The translations under genes were made by a program, and so were the position numbers. Below, in pieces: positions 18,897 through 27,560 of a DNA stretch of 64,000 nucleotides (its first letter is position 1; each line of letters begins with the position of its first letter). Under the pieces are notes generated by a model. That model saw nothing but the letters and a program-made list of their open reading frames with translations, had not been told where the DNA came from and did no database searches. Origin of the DNA: Chthoniobacterales bacterium (lineage in GTDB: Bacteria; Verrucomicrobiota; Verrucomicrobiia; Chthoniobacterales; UBA10450); assembly GCA_013815325.1 (NCBI GenBank), contig JACDGM010000001.1:1-64000 (forward strand), read 5' to 3'.

Positions 18897-19615
18897 AAGC
18901 CCTCCTCATCGACGACGAACGCCTCGCCCGCTCCGAGTTGCGGCGCCTCCTCCGCGCGCATCCGGAGATCGAAATTGTTAGCGAGGCCGCCAACGCCGCC
19001 CAGGCCGAGGAAAAGATTTCCGCGCTCAAACCCGATCTCATCTTCCTTGATGTGCAAATGCCCGGACGCACCGGTTTCGAGTTGCTCGCCGATCTGCCTG
19101 ATGCTCCGCGGGTTATTTTCACCACGGCTTACGATCAATACGCGCTCAAGGCTTTCGACTTCGGTGCGCTCGATTACCTCCTCAAACCAATCGAGCCGGT
19201 GCGCCTCGCCCAAGCGATCGCCCGTTTGCAGTCGCAAGACGAAAACCCCGCGCACACCGCCGGAGCCCGAGGCGTGCTCGGCTCTGACGATCAAGTCTTC
19301 CTCAAAGACGGCGAACGTTGCTGGCTCGTTAGGGTGAGCGACATCCGCGTCCTGGAATCTGAAGGCAATTATACGCGCGTCTATTTCGCCGAGAATCGCC
19401 CGCTCATTCTGCGCTCTCTGCAAACCCTCGAAACCCGGCTCGATCCCCAGCTCTTCCACCGGGTCAGCCGGCAGCACATCATCAATCTGCGCTTCGTCCG
19501 CAAAGTAGAACCGTGGTTCGACGGCGGGCTGCTTCTCCGCCTCGGCGAAAAGGATCCCGAGGTCAAAGTCGCGCGCCGCCGCGCCCACGAATTGCGCGAG
19601 CGCTTGAGTTTGTAG
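18893..19615 (+). CDS. LytR/AlgR-type response regulator (REC-LytTR)
   Basis: A 240-residue response regulator beginning at the ATG overlapping the kinase stop. The receiver domain at 1-115 has the acidic pair DDE at the start, the phospho-acceptor Asp in LIFLDVQMPG near residue 54, and Lys in DYLLKPIEPV. The LytTR DNA-binding domain spans about residues 140-238 (VSDIRVLESEGNYTRVYF, RVSRQHIINLRFVRKVEPW). It forms a pair with the upstream LytS-like kinase. Genes of this class often control envelope or polysaccharide functions, but no target is visible. Confidence 0.95.
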   Translation: MKALLIDDERLARSELRRLLRAHPEIEIVSEAANAAQAEEKISALKPDLIFLDVQMPGRTGFELLADLPDAPRVIFTTAYDQYALKAFDFGALDYLLKPIEPVRLAQAIARLQSQDENPAHTAGARGVLGSDDQVFLKDGERCWLVRVSDIRVLESEGNYTRVYFAENRPLILRSLQTLETRLDPQLFHRVSRQHIINLRFVRKVEPWFDGGLLLRLGEKDPEVKVARRRAHELRERLSL

Positions 19616-19652
19616 CGCGCCGCTGCTTCGTTTGCCTCTGCCGTTCCGCGCT

Positions 19653-19682
19653 GTCATCCTGAGCGCAGCGAAGGACCTCGCG
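19653..19682 (+). repeat. Half of a dispersed GTCATCCTGAGC-type repeat, abutting thrS
   Basis: The word GTCATCCTGAGCGCAGCGAA followed by GGACCTCGCG matches one arm of the inverted elements at 24301 and 41941. Only one arm is present here. It ends 4 bases before the first possible ATG of thrS, so the 5' end of that frame may be partly repeat-derived. Confidence 0.7.
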
Positions 19683-19686
19683 AATC

Positions 19687-21813
19687 ATGCCCGACGAACG
19701 CAAAACTCCCGACGAACGCGCCGGAATGACCGACCTCGAGCGCTTGCGCCATTCCGCCGCGCACGTCCTTGCCACGGCCATTCTTCGCCTCTGGCCGGAG
19801 GCGCAATTGGCCGCCGGTCCGCCGGTCGAGAATGGCTTCTACTACGACGTCGAGCTACCGCACCACATCTCGCCCGACGATTTCGGAAAGATCGAGGCCG
19901 AGATGAAAAGAGAAACCAAAGCCAACCATCCTTTCGAGCGCGTCGAGGTTTCCCGGGATGAAGCCCTGGATATGGCGAACCGTGGTCTCCTTGGCGCCCT
20001 TGGTGCGAGATCCGCGCCGAGTAAGTTCAAGCTCGATATCATTGAAAACATTCCCGAAGGCGAAAAAATCACTCTCTATCGCAACGGCGAGTTCACCGAT
20101 CTCTGCGCCGGCCCGCACGTTATGCGCACCGGCAACATCGGCGCCTTCCGCCTAACGAACATAGCCAGTGCCTACTACAAGGGAGACGAAAAGAACCCGC
20201 AACTCCAACGCATCTACGGCACCGCCTTCAAAAACAAAACCCAGCTCGACGAATACTTCGCCATGCTCGAGGAAGCGAAGAAGCGCGACCACCGCAAGCT
20301 CGGGAAAGAGTTACAACTCTTCGCCTTTGACGACGACGTCGGTCCCGGCCTGCCTCTCTGGCTCCCGCGCGGCGCCGCGATCATCGAAGAACTGGAGAAG
20401 CTCGCGAAGGAAACGGAGTTCGCCGCCGGGTATCAACGCGTCCGCACCCCGCACATCGCGCGGGAACAGCTGTATAAAACAAGCGGCCACATTCCGTTGT
20501 ATAAGGAGTCGATGTTCCCACCGATGACGGTCGACGAGCACGAAATAGAGCGAGCCGAGTGGGAAAAATCCAAAGCCGGGGCTGAATTCGGCATCACGCG
20601 ATTCATCGAAGACAGATTGGTTGCGGAAGGAAAGAGCAGCGACGCTGACCAGGCCGCATTCAAAAAACGCTGGGGTGAGGAAGCTTGGGAGCAATTCATC
20701 ATCAACACAGGCGGTGATGCTTTAGACGCTGGAATTGGCGGTGAAGAGCTCAAACGCAGCCTCGCCAATTACAAGGAGCGAGTTAATCACTTAAGACGGT
20801 TAGGATTGCCGGACGTTTACTACCTCAAAGCGATGAACTGCCCGCATCACCACAAGCTCTTCGGAGCGGTGCCGCGCAGTTATCGCGACCTGCCTCTGCG
20901 CCTCGCCGAATACGGCTGCAACTACCGCTACGAACAAAGCGGCGAACTCTTCGGCCTCATGCGCGTGCGTTCGCTGCAGATGAACGACGCCCACATCTAC
21001 TGCACCGAAGAGCAGTTCGAAGAAGAGTTCCGCGCCGTGAACGAAATGTATCTGAAGTATTTCAAGATCTTCGGGATCGATAAATACATCATGCGTTTCT
21101 CCACCCACGATCCGGCCAAGCTCGGCCAGAAGTTCGTCGATAACTCAGAGCTCTGGCTCAAAACCGAAGAGATGGTCCGCGGCGTTCTGCAACGCAGCGG
21201 CATCAACTACATTGAAGTGCCTAACGAGGCCGCCTTTTATGGACCGAAGATCGACGTCCAGGTCTGGAGCGCGATCGGCCGCGAATTCACCATCGCGACT
21301 AACCAAGTCGACTTCGCTGTCCCGGCGCGGTTCGGTCTCGTCTATAAGACCCGCGAGAACACTGAAGCGACGCCGCTCTGCATCCATCGCGCGCCGTTAG
21401 GCACACACGAACGTTTCATCGGGTTCCTAATCGAACATTACGCCGGCAATTTCCCCCTCTGGCTCGCCCCCGAGCAGGTCCGCATTTTGCCCATCGGCGA
21501 CGAGGCCCCGCTCCTTGAATACGCCCGCTCCATCGAGAACGAACTCCGCGCCCACGAAGTCCGCGCCGAGCTGGACGCGGGCAGCGACCACATAAAATCA
21601 AAAATCGCGAGCGCCGAGCAGATGAAAGTCCACACCATGCTCGTGCTCGGAAAGCGCGACCTGGAAGCCAACGCCGTGAGCCTGCGCGTCCACGGCCAGG
21701 GCAACCTCGGCGCCAAGCCGCGCGCGCAAGTCGTCGCGGGCATTCTCGCCGCGATTAAGGAACGCCGACCCCTAGCGACCCATGGAAGTTGGGGCAGGGA
21801 ACTCGCCCGTTGA
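19687..21813 (+). CDS. thrS: Threonyl-tRNA synthetase (no TGS domain; large insert)
   Basis: A 708-residue class II aminoacyl-tRNA synthetase. The editing domain starts almost at once, with HSAAH near residues 22-26 and DLCAGPHVMRTG (Cys and His of the editing site). The TGS domain of most ThrRS is missing. The catalytic core has LYKTSGHIPLYKESMFPP, then MNCPHHHKLF (zinc Cys/His) from residue 383, motif 2 NYRYEQSGELFGLMRVRS, motif 3 GTHERFIGFLIEHYAG and a C-terminal anticodon domain. About 90 extra residues (roughly 287-375, rich in Glu/Lys) lie between MTVDEHE and YYLKAMNCP. An ATG at 19726 (MTDLERLRH) is an alternative start. Confidence 0.95.
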   Translation: MPDERKTPDERAGMTDLERLRHSAAHVLATAILRLWPEAQLAAGPPVENGFYYDVELPHHISPDDFGKIEAEMKRETKANHPFERVEVSRDEALDMANRGLLGALGARSAPSKFKLDIIENIPEGEKITLYRNGEFTDLCAGPHVMRTGNIGAFRLTNIASAYYKGDEKNPQLQRIYGTAFKNKTQLDEYFAMLEEAKKRDHRKLGKELQLFAFDDDVGPGLPLWLPRGAAIIEELEKLAKETEFAAGYQRVRTPHIAREQLYKTSGHIPLYKESMFPPMTVDEHEIERAEWEKSKAGAEFGITRFIEDRLVAEGKSSDADQAAFKKRWGEEAWEQFIINTGGDALDAGIGGEELKRSLANYKERVNHLRRLGLPDVYYLKAMNCPHHHKLFGAVPRSYRDLPLRLAEYGCNYRYEQSGELFGLMRVRSLQMNDAHIYCTEEQFEEEFRAVNEMYLKYFKIFGIDKYIMRFSTHDPAKLGQKFVDNSELWLKTEEMVRGVLQRSGINYIEVPNEAAFYGPKIDVQVWSAIGREFTIATNQVDFAVPARFGLVYKTRENTEATPLCIHRAPLGTHERFIGFLIEHYAGNFPLWLAPEQVRILPIGDEAPLLEYARSIENELRAHEVRAELDAGSDHIKSKIASAEQMKVHTMLVLGKRDLEANAVSLRVHGQGNLGAKPRAQVVAGILAAIKERRPLATHGSWGRELAR

Positions 21814-21890
21814 ACCGCGCAGTTCCTTCCTGGCCGATGCGTCAATTTTAATGCTCGCCAGAAAGCGAAGCGCCCTGTATTCACGCCACC

Positions 21891-21968
21891 GTGAACAGAA
21901 ACATCTTCTACATCATCGGAGTCATTGTCGTCATCGTTATCGTTCTGAAATTGCTTGGGCTGTTTTAG
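21891..21968 (+). CDS. Possible 25-residue single-pass membrane peptide
   Basis: A GTG-started frame (VNRNIFYIIGVIVVIVIV, then LKLLGLF and TAG) encodes one hydrophobic helix with a short polar N-terminus. Very small proteins beginning MNRNxxYxIIG with a single helix occur in many bacteria, which is why I call it. The start GTG has no strong ribosome site, and the evidence is composition plus resemblance only. It lies alone between thrS and recQ. Confidence 0.45.
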   Translation: MNRNIFYIIGVIVVIVIVLKLLGLF

Positions 21969-22084
21969 ACCCGACGACTCCGAATGGTTGGCCGTAAGGT
22001 GGGGGGCGATCACTCTCTCGCGGGCCGCCGGTTGTTGAAACAGGAGCTTGAGAAACTGCGGCGCGCGGTTCACCGGACAAAGGC

Positions 22085-24232
22085 ATGGATCTCCGCGGCC
22101 CGCTCAAGAAACACTTCGGCTACTCGGCTTTCCGGCCGTTGCAGGAGGAGATCGTGCGCGATGCGCTCGCGGGGCGCGATGTCTTTGCACTCATGCCGAC
22201 GGGTGGCGGCAAGTCGCTTTGTTTTCAATTGCCGGCGCTCCTGCGCCCTGGCCTAACGATCGTCATTTCACCGCTCATCTCCCTGATGAAGGACCAGGTC
22301 GATGCGCTCCAGGCGAGCGGAGTGGCGGCGACGTTTCTCAATTCCACACTCGATGGGCCGCAAGCGCGCGCGCGTTTGCGCGGGTTGTACAACAGCGAGT
22401 ATCGCCTGCTTTACGTCGCCCCAGAGCGACTCATGCTCGATTCGTTCATCGCCAAAGTGCAGGAGTGGAATGTCGCGCAGGTCGCGATCGACGAAGCGCA
22501 TTGTATCAGCGAATGGGGCCACGATTTCCGCCCGGAATATCGCGAGCTGGCCAAGCTCCGCTCGCTCTTGCCTAACGTTCCCCTCATGGCGCTGACCGCG
22601 ACCGCGACCGAGCGGGTGCGGGCGGATATTGTCGAGCAACTGAAATTAACCGGCGCGCGCTGTTACGTCGCCAGTTTCGACCGGCCAAACCTGACTTATC
22701 GCGTCGTGCCGAAAGCGGCGCCCTACGAGCAACTGCTCGCCTTCCTGCACGCCCGGCCTAACGAAAGCGGGATCGTTTATTGCGCGAGCCGCAAAGCCGC
22801 CGACTCGATTGCGATGAAGCTGAACGACGACGGCATTCCCGCAAAGCCCTACCACGCGGGCCTCGAAAGCGACGAGCGCGCGCGCAATCAAGAGGCGTTT
22901 CTGCGCGACGACGTGCGGGTGGTGAGCGCGACGATCGCCTTCGGGATGGGGATCAACAAACCGGACGTCCGCTTCGTCGTGCATTACGATCTGCCGAAAA
23001 ATATCGAGAGCTATTATCAGGAGACGGGACGCGCCGGGCGCGACGGTTTGCCGAGCGAATGCGTGCTTCTCTTCAGCGCGAGCGATGTCATGAAGCAGAC
23101 GCGCTTCATCGACGAAAAGAGCGAAAGCGAACAGCGGATCGCACGCGAGCAACTGCGCCAGATGGTGCATTACGCCGAGACGCGGGAATGCCGGCGCAGG
23201 ACCCTGTTGCGCTATTTTGCGGAGGAAAGGCCTAACGAATCTTGCGACGGCTGCGACAATTGTCTCAATCCGCCGGAGACCTTCGACGGCACGATCGCCG
23301 CGCAAAAATTTCTCTCCTGTGTCTTGCGCGTGCAGCAGAAAAGCGGCTTTGCCTTTGGACTCAATCATATCGTCGAAGTGCTGACGGGCGCGGACACGGA
23401 AGCGATCCGGCAACGCGGGCATAACGAACTCTCTACTTACGGCATCGGTCGAGAGCTGAAGCGCGATGCCTGGCAGGCGCTCGGGCGGGAGCTTTTGCGA
23501 CTCGGGATGGTGGAAGTGGCGCCGGGAAAATTTGCCACTCTCGAGGTGACCGCGGCCGGCCGCGCCGCGCTGCGCGAGCGAACGCCGATTACCCTAACGA
23601 AACAGCCGGAAACGCCGGCCGCGCGGGCGAAGGATCGCGCCGGTGCGATCGAGTGCGATGAAGCGCTCTTCGACGAACTGCGCGGGGTGCGCCGGACGCT
23701 CGCGGACGAACGCAATGTCCCGGCCTACGTCGTTTTTTCGGATGTGGCTTTGCGCGAAATGGCGCGGAGTTATCCCGTCACGCCGGTCGAGTTCCGCCGG
23801 ATACCGGGAGTGGGCGAGCAGAAGCTGAAGGATTTCGCCGAGCCGTTTCTCGCCGCCATCGTCGAATTTCTCCGCGAACATCCGCGGCACGATTTTACGG
23901 CGACAGCCGCGGCGCCGGCGGGCCGGCGGTTAAACGAAAGCGAAGAGGAAACTCTGCGCCGGTTTCAGAGGGGTGAGTCGATCGATCAGATTGCGCTGGC
24001 TCGCAGCTTTGTCCGCGGCACAATTTTGAGTCACCTCGTGCTGGCGATCGAAGCGGGCGTTCCCCTAACGAGCAGGCAATTCTTCGGGCCGGCGCAGGAG
24101 GAAGAAATCGCCGCGGCGTTCAAGCGCAGCGGGCCGCGCAATCTCACCGGTCTGCGCGACGATCTCGGCGGCAAATACGATGTGAGTGAGCTGAGGCTTT
24201 TCCGCGCGCTGGCGGCGCGCCGCGGAATGTAG
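22085..24232 (+). CDS. recQ: ATP-dependent DNA helicase RecQ
   Basis: A 715-residue superfamily 2 helicase. Motif I is MPTGGGKS near residue 40, motif II DEAHC near 135, and motif III ALTATATERVR. Helicase lobe 2 has IVYCASRKAADSIA and QETGRAGRDGLPSE. The RQC zinc cysteines are near 369-395 (CRRRTLLRYF ... ESCDGCDNC). One HRDC domain lies near 520-600 (VPAYVVFSDVALREMA), and a C-terminal helix-turn-helix near 620-700 (EETLRRFQRGESIDQIA). It unwinds DNA 3'-5' in recombination and repair. Five CCTAACGA words fall inside the gene. Its TAG stop lies within a TGTAGAGGCGG repeat. Confidence 0.96.
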   Translation: MDLRGPLKKHFGYSAFRPLQEEIVRDALAGRDVFALMPTGGGKSLCFQLPALLRPGLTIVISPLISLMKDQVDALQASGVAATFLNSTLDGPQARARLRGLYNSEYRLLYVAPERLMLDSFIAKVQEWNVAQVAIDEAHCISEWGHDFRPEYRELAKLRSLLPNVPLMALTATATERVRADIVEQLKLTGARCYVASFDRPNLTYRVVPKAAPYEQLLAFLHARPNESGIVYCASRKAADSIAMKLNDDGIPAKPYHAGLESDERARNQEAFLRDDVRVVSATIAFGMGINKPDVRFVVHYDLPKNIESYYQETGRAGRDGLPSECVLLFSASDVMKQTRFIDEKSESEQRIAREQLRQMVHYAETRECRRRTLLRYFAEERPNESCDGCDNCLNPPETFDGTIAAQKFLSCVLRVQQKSGFAFGLNHIVEVLTGADTEAIRQRGHNELSTYGIGRELKRDAWQALGRELLRLGMVEVAPGKFATLEVTAAGRAALRERTPITLTKQPETPAARAKDRAGAIECDEALFDELRGVRRTLADERNVPAYVVFSDVALREMARSYPVTPVEFRRIPGVGEQKLKDFAEPFLAAIVEFLREHPRHDFTATAAAPAGRRLNESEEETLRRFQRGESIDQIALARSFVRGTILSHLVLAIEAGVPLTSRQFFGPAQEEEIAAAFKRSGPRNLTGLRDDLGGKYDVSELRLFRALAARRGM

Positions 24233-24251
24233 AGGCGGCCGTGTCAGCCGC
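24228..24251 (+). repeat. TGTAGAGGCGG-type short repeat at the recQ stop
   Basis: TGTAGAGGCGGCCGTGTCAG followed by CCGC is repeated with changes at 59988 (plus) and, inverted, at 31645. The recQ stop codon is the TAG in the repeat. The inner GCGGC/GCCGC can pair. It is a dispersed, probably non-autonomous element. Confidence 0.65.
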
Positions 24252-24300
24252 AGAGACTCGGGCTGACCGCGGAAGACTGAGGCCATTTCATAATAGGATT

Positions 24301-24379
24301 GTCATTCTGAGCGCAGCGAAGAACCTCCCGGATAACCCCGAGATGGCCCGCGAGGTCCCTCGCTGCGCTCGGGATGACA
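24301..24379. repeat. Inverted GTCATTCTGAGC-type repeat pair
   Basis: A left arm GTCATTCTGAGCGCAGCGAA and a right arm ending CGCTGCGCTCGGGATGAC form a long imperfect hairpin around a 20-30 base core (24301-24379). The arms match the elements at 19653 and 41941. No reading frame. Similar REP-type elements occur widely in soil-bacterial genomes. Confidence 0.8.
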
Positions 24380-24493
24380 CGCTTCGCGGCACATCTTACG
24401 AGATGACTTCCAGTGCTTTCGGACAGGCGGCCTGACGAGGCTTCGCGCCAGCGGACGACACGCCCGGCTTTACAACTCCGTCCGACCCAAACC

Positions 24494-25570
24494 CTACGAC
24501 TGATCTTGCGGCACCTTCGGCAGGTCCTTTTCGTGCAGCGTCCCTTCAAAGGCCTTGATGATGGCGTTGCGGAAAACATTCACGACCGTGGTGAGGATCG
24601 CGGGTTCGGGGTTATCGAAACTCCCATGCACCGGTACGCGCGTGCCGAACCGATCGGTCGGATGATTGCGGATTAATTGTGTGAGGCCGCCGACGATCGC
24701 CTGCCAGACAAAGCTGATCGGGTTATCCGAGTCATGCTTCGGACTGAAAATCGACATGTGCTCGAAGACCGGTTCGACATAACCGTCGAAGTCTCCTTTC
24801 CTGGCGTTGAACTCAGTCGCCAGCCGCAGCGTTCCCTTTTCAAAAGTGATCGCCGCATAGGCCTTCGCAAAATCATTCAACTTCACTAGTGGCAACTCCT
24901 TTATCTCGGTCTCGAGGTTGAAGGTCGGTTTGGTCGCGTAGGGATTGAGGTCGAGCTTCATCCGCAGGTCGCCGGCGCGGAGCGGGCGGCCTTCCATCGT
25001 GACGCTGGCGTGGAGCGTTTTCGAAAGTTTTTTGCTATTCGTTAGGTTGGTGGCCAGCATCCGCACCTCGTCGATGACCACGTCCACCTTGGGCGACGCA
25101 TGGAAATCGCGGTAATGAATCTCCCCGTCGTGCACCACCGCGCGATTGATCTTGAGCGGGAAGAGTTGCTTGATCTTCAGCGTCCACGGCTCGTCCAGCG
25201 GCGCTTGGGAGCCGGCTTTGCTCGGCGCCTTGACGAAGTTGATCACCGGATGCTGGAAGCAAATCTCGCCCACGAATGCCCGATTAAAGAGTGCTTCCCA
25301 TTCGACCGAGAGATCGATCAATGGCGCTGAGAAAAACGGCACCGGCACATCGCCCGAAGTCTTCACCACCTTGACGTTTCGAATTTTGTAAGCGCCACGC
25401 CAGAGGCTCAGATCCACCTCTTCGACGTGGCCGCGGTAGTCCTTCAACTCGGATAATCTCTTGTTCACATAATCGCGCACCCAGAACGGCAGGAGCATCC
25501 GAATGACGACCAGCGCAACCGCGAGGCCGACGAGGAACCAGAAAAGTTTCGAGCGATGAATCAGCTGCAT
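24494..25570 (-). CDS. DUF748 (AsmA-like) membrane-anchored protein
   Basis: A 358-residue protein. An N-terminal transmembrane anchor (FWFLVGLAVALVVIRMLLPF, residues 10-30) is followed by a long beta-rich extracytoplasmic region typical of DUF748/AsmA-like proteins: YVNKRLSELKDYRGHVEEVD, NVKVVKTSGDVPVPFFSAPL, LKINRAVVHDGEIHYRDFHA and VDVVIDEVRMLATNLTNS. The family is related to repeating-groove lipid-transport proteins, but the shorter members are uncharacterised. It is transcribed alone, convergent with recQ across a hairpin repeat. Confidence 0.82.
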   Translation of the reverse strand: MQLIHRSKLFWFLVGLAVALVVIRMLLPFWVRDYVNKRLSELKDYRGHVEEVDLSLWRGAYKIRNVKVVKTSGDVPVPFFSAPLIDLSVEWEALFNRAFVGEICFQHPVINFVKAPSKAGSQAPLDEPWTLKIKQLFPLKINRAVVHDGEIHYRDFHASPKVDVVIDEVRMLATNLTNSKKLSKTLHASVTMEGRPLRAGDLRMKLDLNPYATKPTFNLETEIKELPLVKLNDFAKAYAAITFEKGTLRLATEFNARKGDFDGYVEPVFEHMSIFSPKHDSDNPISFVWQAIVGGLTQLIRNHPTDRFGTRVPVHGSFDNPEPAILTTVVNVFRNAIIKAFEGTLHEKDLPKVPQDQS

Positions 25571-25658
25571 CCTCTCTTACTAACGAAGCCGAAAGGCGCG
25601 ACGGACGTGTGCGCTCGAATTCCCATTGCCCTCGGCGAATGCTACTCTGCCAGTGCTA

Positions 25659-27386
25659 ATGACAGAAACATCGCCGCCTGAGGAACAATCCCGCCTAACG
25701 AGTCTGGAAGCGGACATCGGACGACTCCTGATGCAGGCGGAAGCCGTCGAGCGGTTGCTGCAAGGTTGTGTCGAAGCGCTCGTCGCGCACACCGGCGCCG
25801 CTTTCGCGCGCATTTGGACCTTCAACGAAGCCGAGCAGATGCTCGAGTTGCAAGTCAGCGCCGGCCTTTATACCCATATCGACGGGCTCCACGGGCGAGT
25901 GCCGTTAGGCCAGTTCAAGATCGGCCTGATCGCATCGGAACGAAAACCGCATCTCACCAACCAGGTCGTTGGCGATCCGCGAGTCAACAATCAGGAGTGG
26001 GCGCGGCGGGAAAAGATGGTGGCGTTCGCCGGCTACCCGCTGCTCGCCGGCGGCAAGCTCTATGGGGTCCTCGCGATCTTTGCGCGGCACGAACTATCCG
26101 AGGCGACGTTGAATGCGCTCGCCCTCGTCTCCCAGGGAGTCGCACTCAGCTTGCAGCGGCGGGAGGCCGAAGCCGAGCGCGAAGGATTATTGCGCGAAGC
26201 GCAGAGCGCGCGCGCAACCGCCGAGCTCGCCAATAGAGCGAAAGATGAATTTATCGCGACCGTCTCGCATGAGCTGCGCACGCCGTTGAACGCCATCCTC
26301 GGCTGGGCGCGGCTCCTTGAGGGCGGCGACCTAACGAAGGACGAAATCGCCCAAGCCGCGGACGTGATCGAGCGCAACGCCCGTGCCCAGACGCAGTTGA
26401 TCGAGGACCTGCTCGACGTCTCGCGCATCGTCGCGGGAAAGCTGCGGCTCGATCTGCGCACGATCGATTTGCCCGAGGTGGTGCGCGAGGCCGTCCGCAT
26501 CATCGAGCCGACGGCGAGCGCGAAATCGATCAAGCTCGATTGCGTGCTCGACCCGTGCGCCGGTCCGATCTCCGGGGATGCCGATCGCTTGCAGCAGATC
26601 GTTTGGAATCTTGTTTCCAACGCGGTCAAATTCACCTGCAAAGGCGGGAGAGTGCAGGTGGGGTTAAAGCGCGAGAACTCCCATGTGGAGCTGACCGTGA
26701 GCGACAATGGAATGGGAATTCCCGCGGATTTTCTGCCGCACGTCTTCGAGCGTTTCACTCAGTCAGACACGACCAGCACGCGCTCCCATACCGGGCTCGG
26801 GTTGGGCCTGGGAATCACGCGCCATCTCGTCGAACTGCACGGCGGCGCGATCTATGCCTTCAGCGACGGGCCGGGCAGCGGCGCGACTTTTTCGGTGCAC
26901 CTGCCCATTATTATTCTCCATCACCGGCCGGATGTGCCGGGCCTGCATCCAGAGGCGCCGGCGAGCACGACTTTCGATCGGTGCGCGGAGCTTGCCGGCG
27001 TGCGGATCGTCGCAGTGGATGATGACGCCGACGCGCGCAAGTTGCTCGAGACGGTCTTGACGCGCTGCCAGGCGGTCGTGACCGTCGTCGCGACCGCGGC
27101 GGAAGCTCTCGCGGCGGTGCGGGCATTGCGGCCGGATGTGCTCTTGAGCGATATCGAAATGCCTAACGAGGACGGTTATGACCTCCTCCGCCAGGTGCGT
27201 GCGCTTCCCGCGGACGAAGGCGGGCGCACACCCGCCGCAGCCCTCACCGCCTACGCCCGGGTGGCCGATCGCACGCGTGCTTTGCGTGCGGGGTTTCAGC
27301 TCCATGTGCCGAAGCCGGTGGAGCCGAGCGAGCTCCTCGCGGTGGTGGCCAATCTTGCGCGCCGTGGCGATGGCGCTGGCGCCTAA
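25659..27386 (+). CDS. Cytosolic hybrid sensor kinase: GAF - HisKA - HATPase - receiver
   Basis: 575 residues from the ATG at 25659; a TTG at 25626 would add 11. Residues 20-180 form a GAF-like domain (VERLLQGCVEALVAHTGAAF ... VAFAGYPLLAGGKLYGVLAI). The HisKA helix has the acceptor His in FIATVSHELRTPLNAILGW. The HATPase has LVSNAVKFTC, SDNGMGIP and TGLGLGLGIT. A C-terminal receiver carries VDDDADARKL, Asp in DVLLSDIEMPNEDGYDLL and KPVEPSEL. There is no transmembrane segment, so it senses an internal signal. The PNE codons in the receiver and the stop codon coincide with CCTAACGA words. Confidence 0.95.
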   Translation: MTETSPPEEQSRLTSLEADIGRLLMQAEAVERLLQGCVEALVAHTGAAFARIWTFNEAEQMLELQVSAGLYTHIDGLHGRVPLGQFKIGLIASERKPHLTNQVVGDPRVNNQEWARREKMVAFAGYPLLAGGKLYGVLAIFARHELSEATLNALALVSQGVALSLQRREAEAEREGLLREAQSARATAELANRAKDEFIATVSHELRTPLNAILGWARLLEGGDLTKDEIAQAADVIERNARAQTQLIEDLLDVSRIVAGKLRLDLRTIDLPEVVREAVRIIEPTASAKSIKLDCVLDPCAGPISGDADRLQQIVWNLVSNAVKFTCKGGRVQVGLKRENSHVELTVSDNGMGIPADFLPHVFERFTQSDTTSTRSHTGLGLGLGITRHLVELHGGAIYAFSDGPGSGATFSVHLPIIILHHRPDVPGLHPEAPASTTFDRCAELAGVRIVAVDDDADARKLLETVLTRCQAVVTVVATAAEALAAVRALRPDVLLSDIEMPNEDGYDLLRQVRALPADEGGRTPAAALTAYARVADRTRALRAGFQLHVPKPVEPSELLAVVANLARRGDGAGA

Positions 27387-27465
27387 CGAACGCTATGCAC
27401 TTATAAGAACGAACGACTGCACCTTGCAGGAACGGGCGCTGTCCCGTCCGTGTTTGCTGAACGCG

Positions 27466-27531
27466 CTGGAGGACAGAGCTCCGCGACGCCAGGGGTGGCG
27501 CTACGCCGGAGTCGCGGAGCTCATCCTCCAC
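27466..27531. repeat. Long imperfect hairpin between two convergent genes
   Basis: TGGAGGACAGAGCTCCGCGA (27467-27486) pairs almost perfectly with TCGCGGAGCTCATCCTCCA (27512-27530) across about 25 bases. It lies between the hybrid kinase and the oppositely oriented DUF2254 gene and could slow or terminate transcripts from both sides, although no T-run follows. A similar GC-rich unit (CAGGAACGGGCGCTGTCCCG) precedes it. Confidence 0.7.
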
Positions 27532-27560
27532 TCGTGCCTGCGGAAAGTGCATGACACGCC

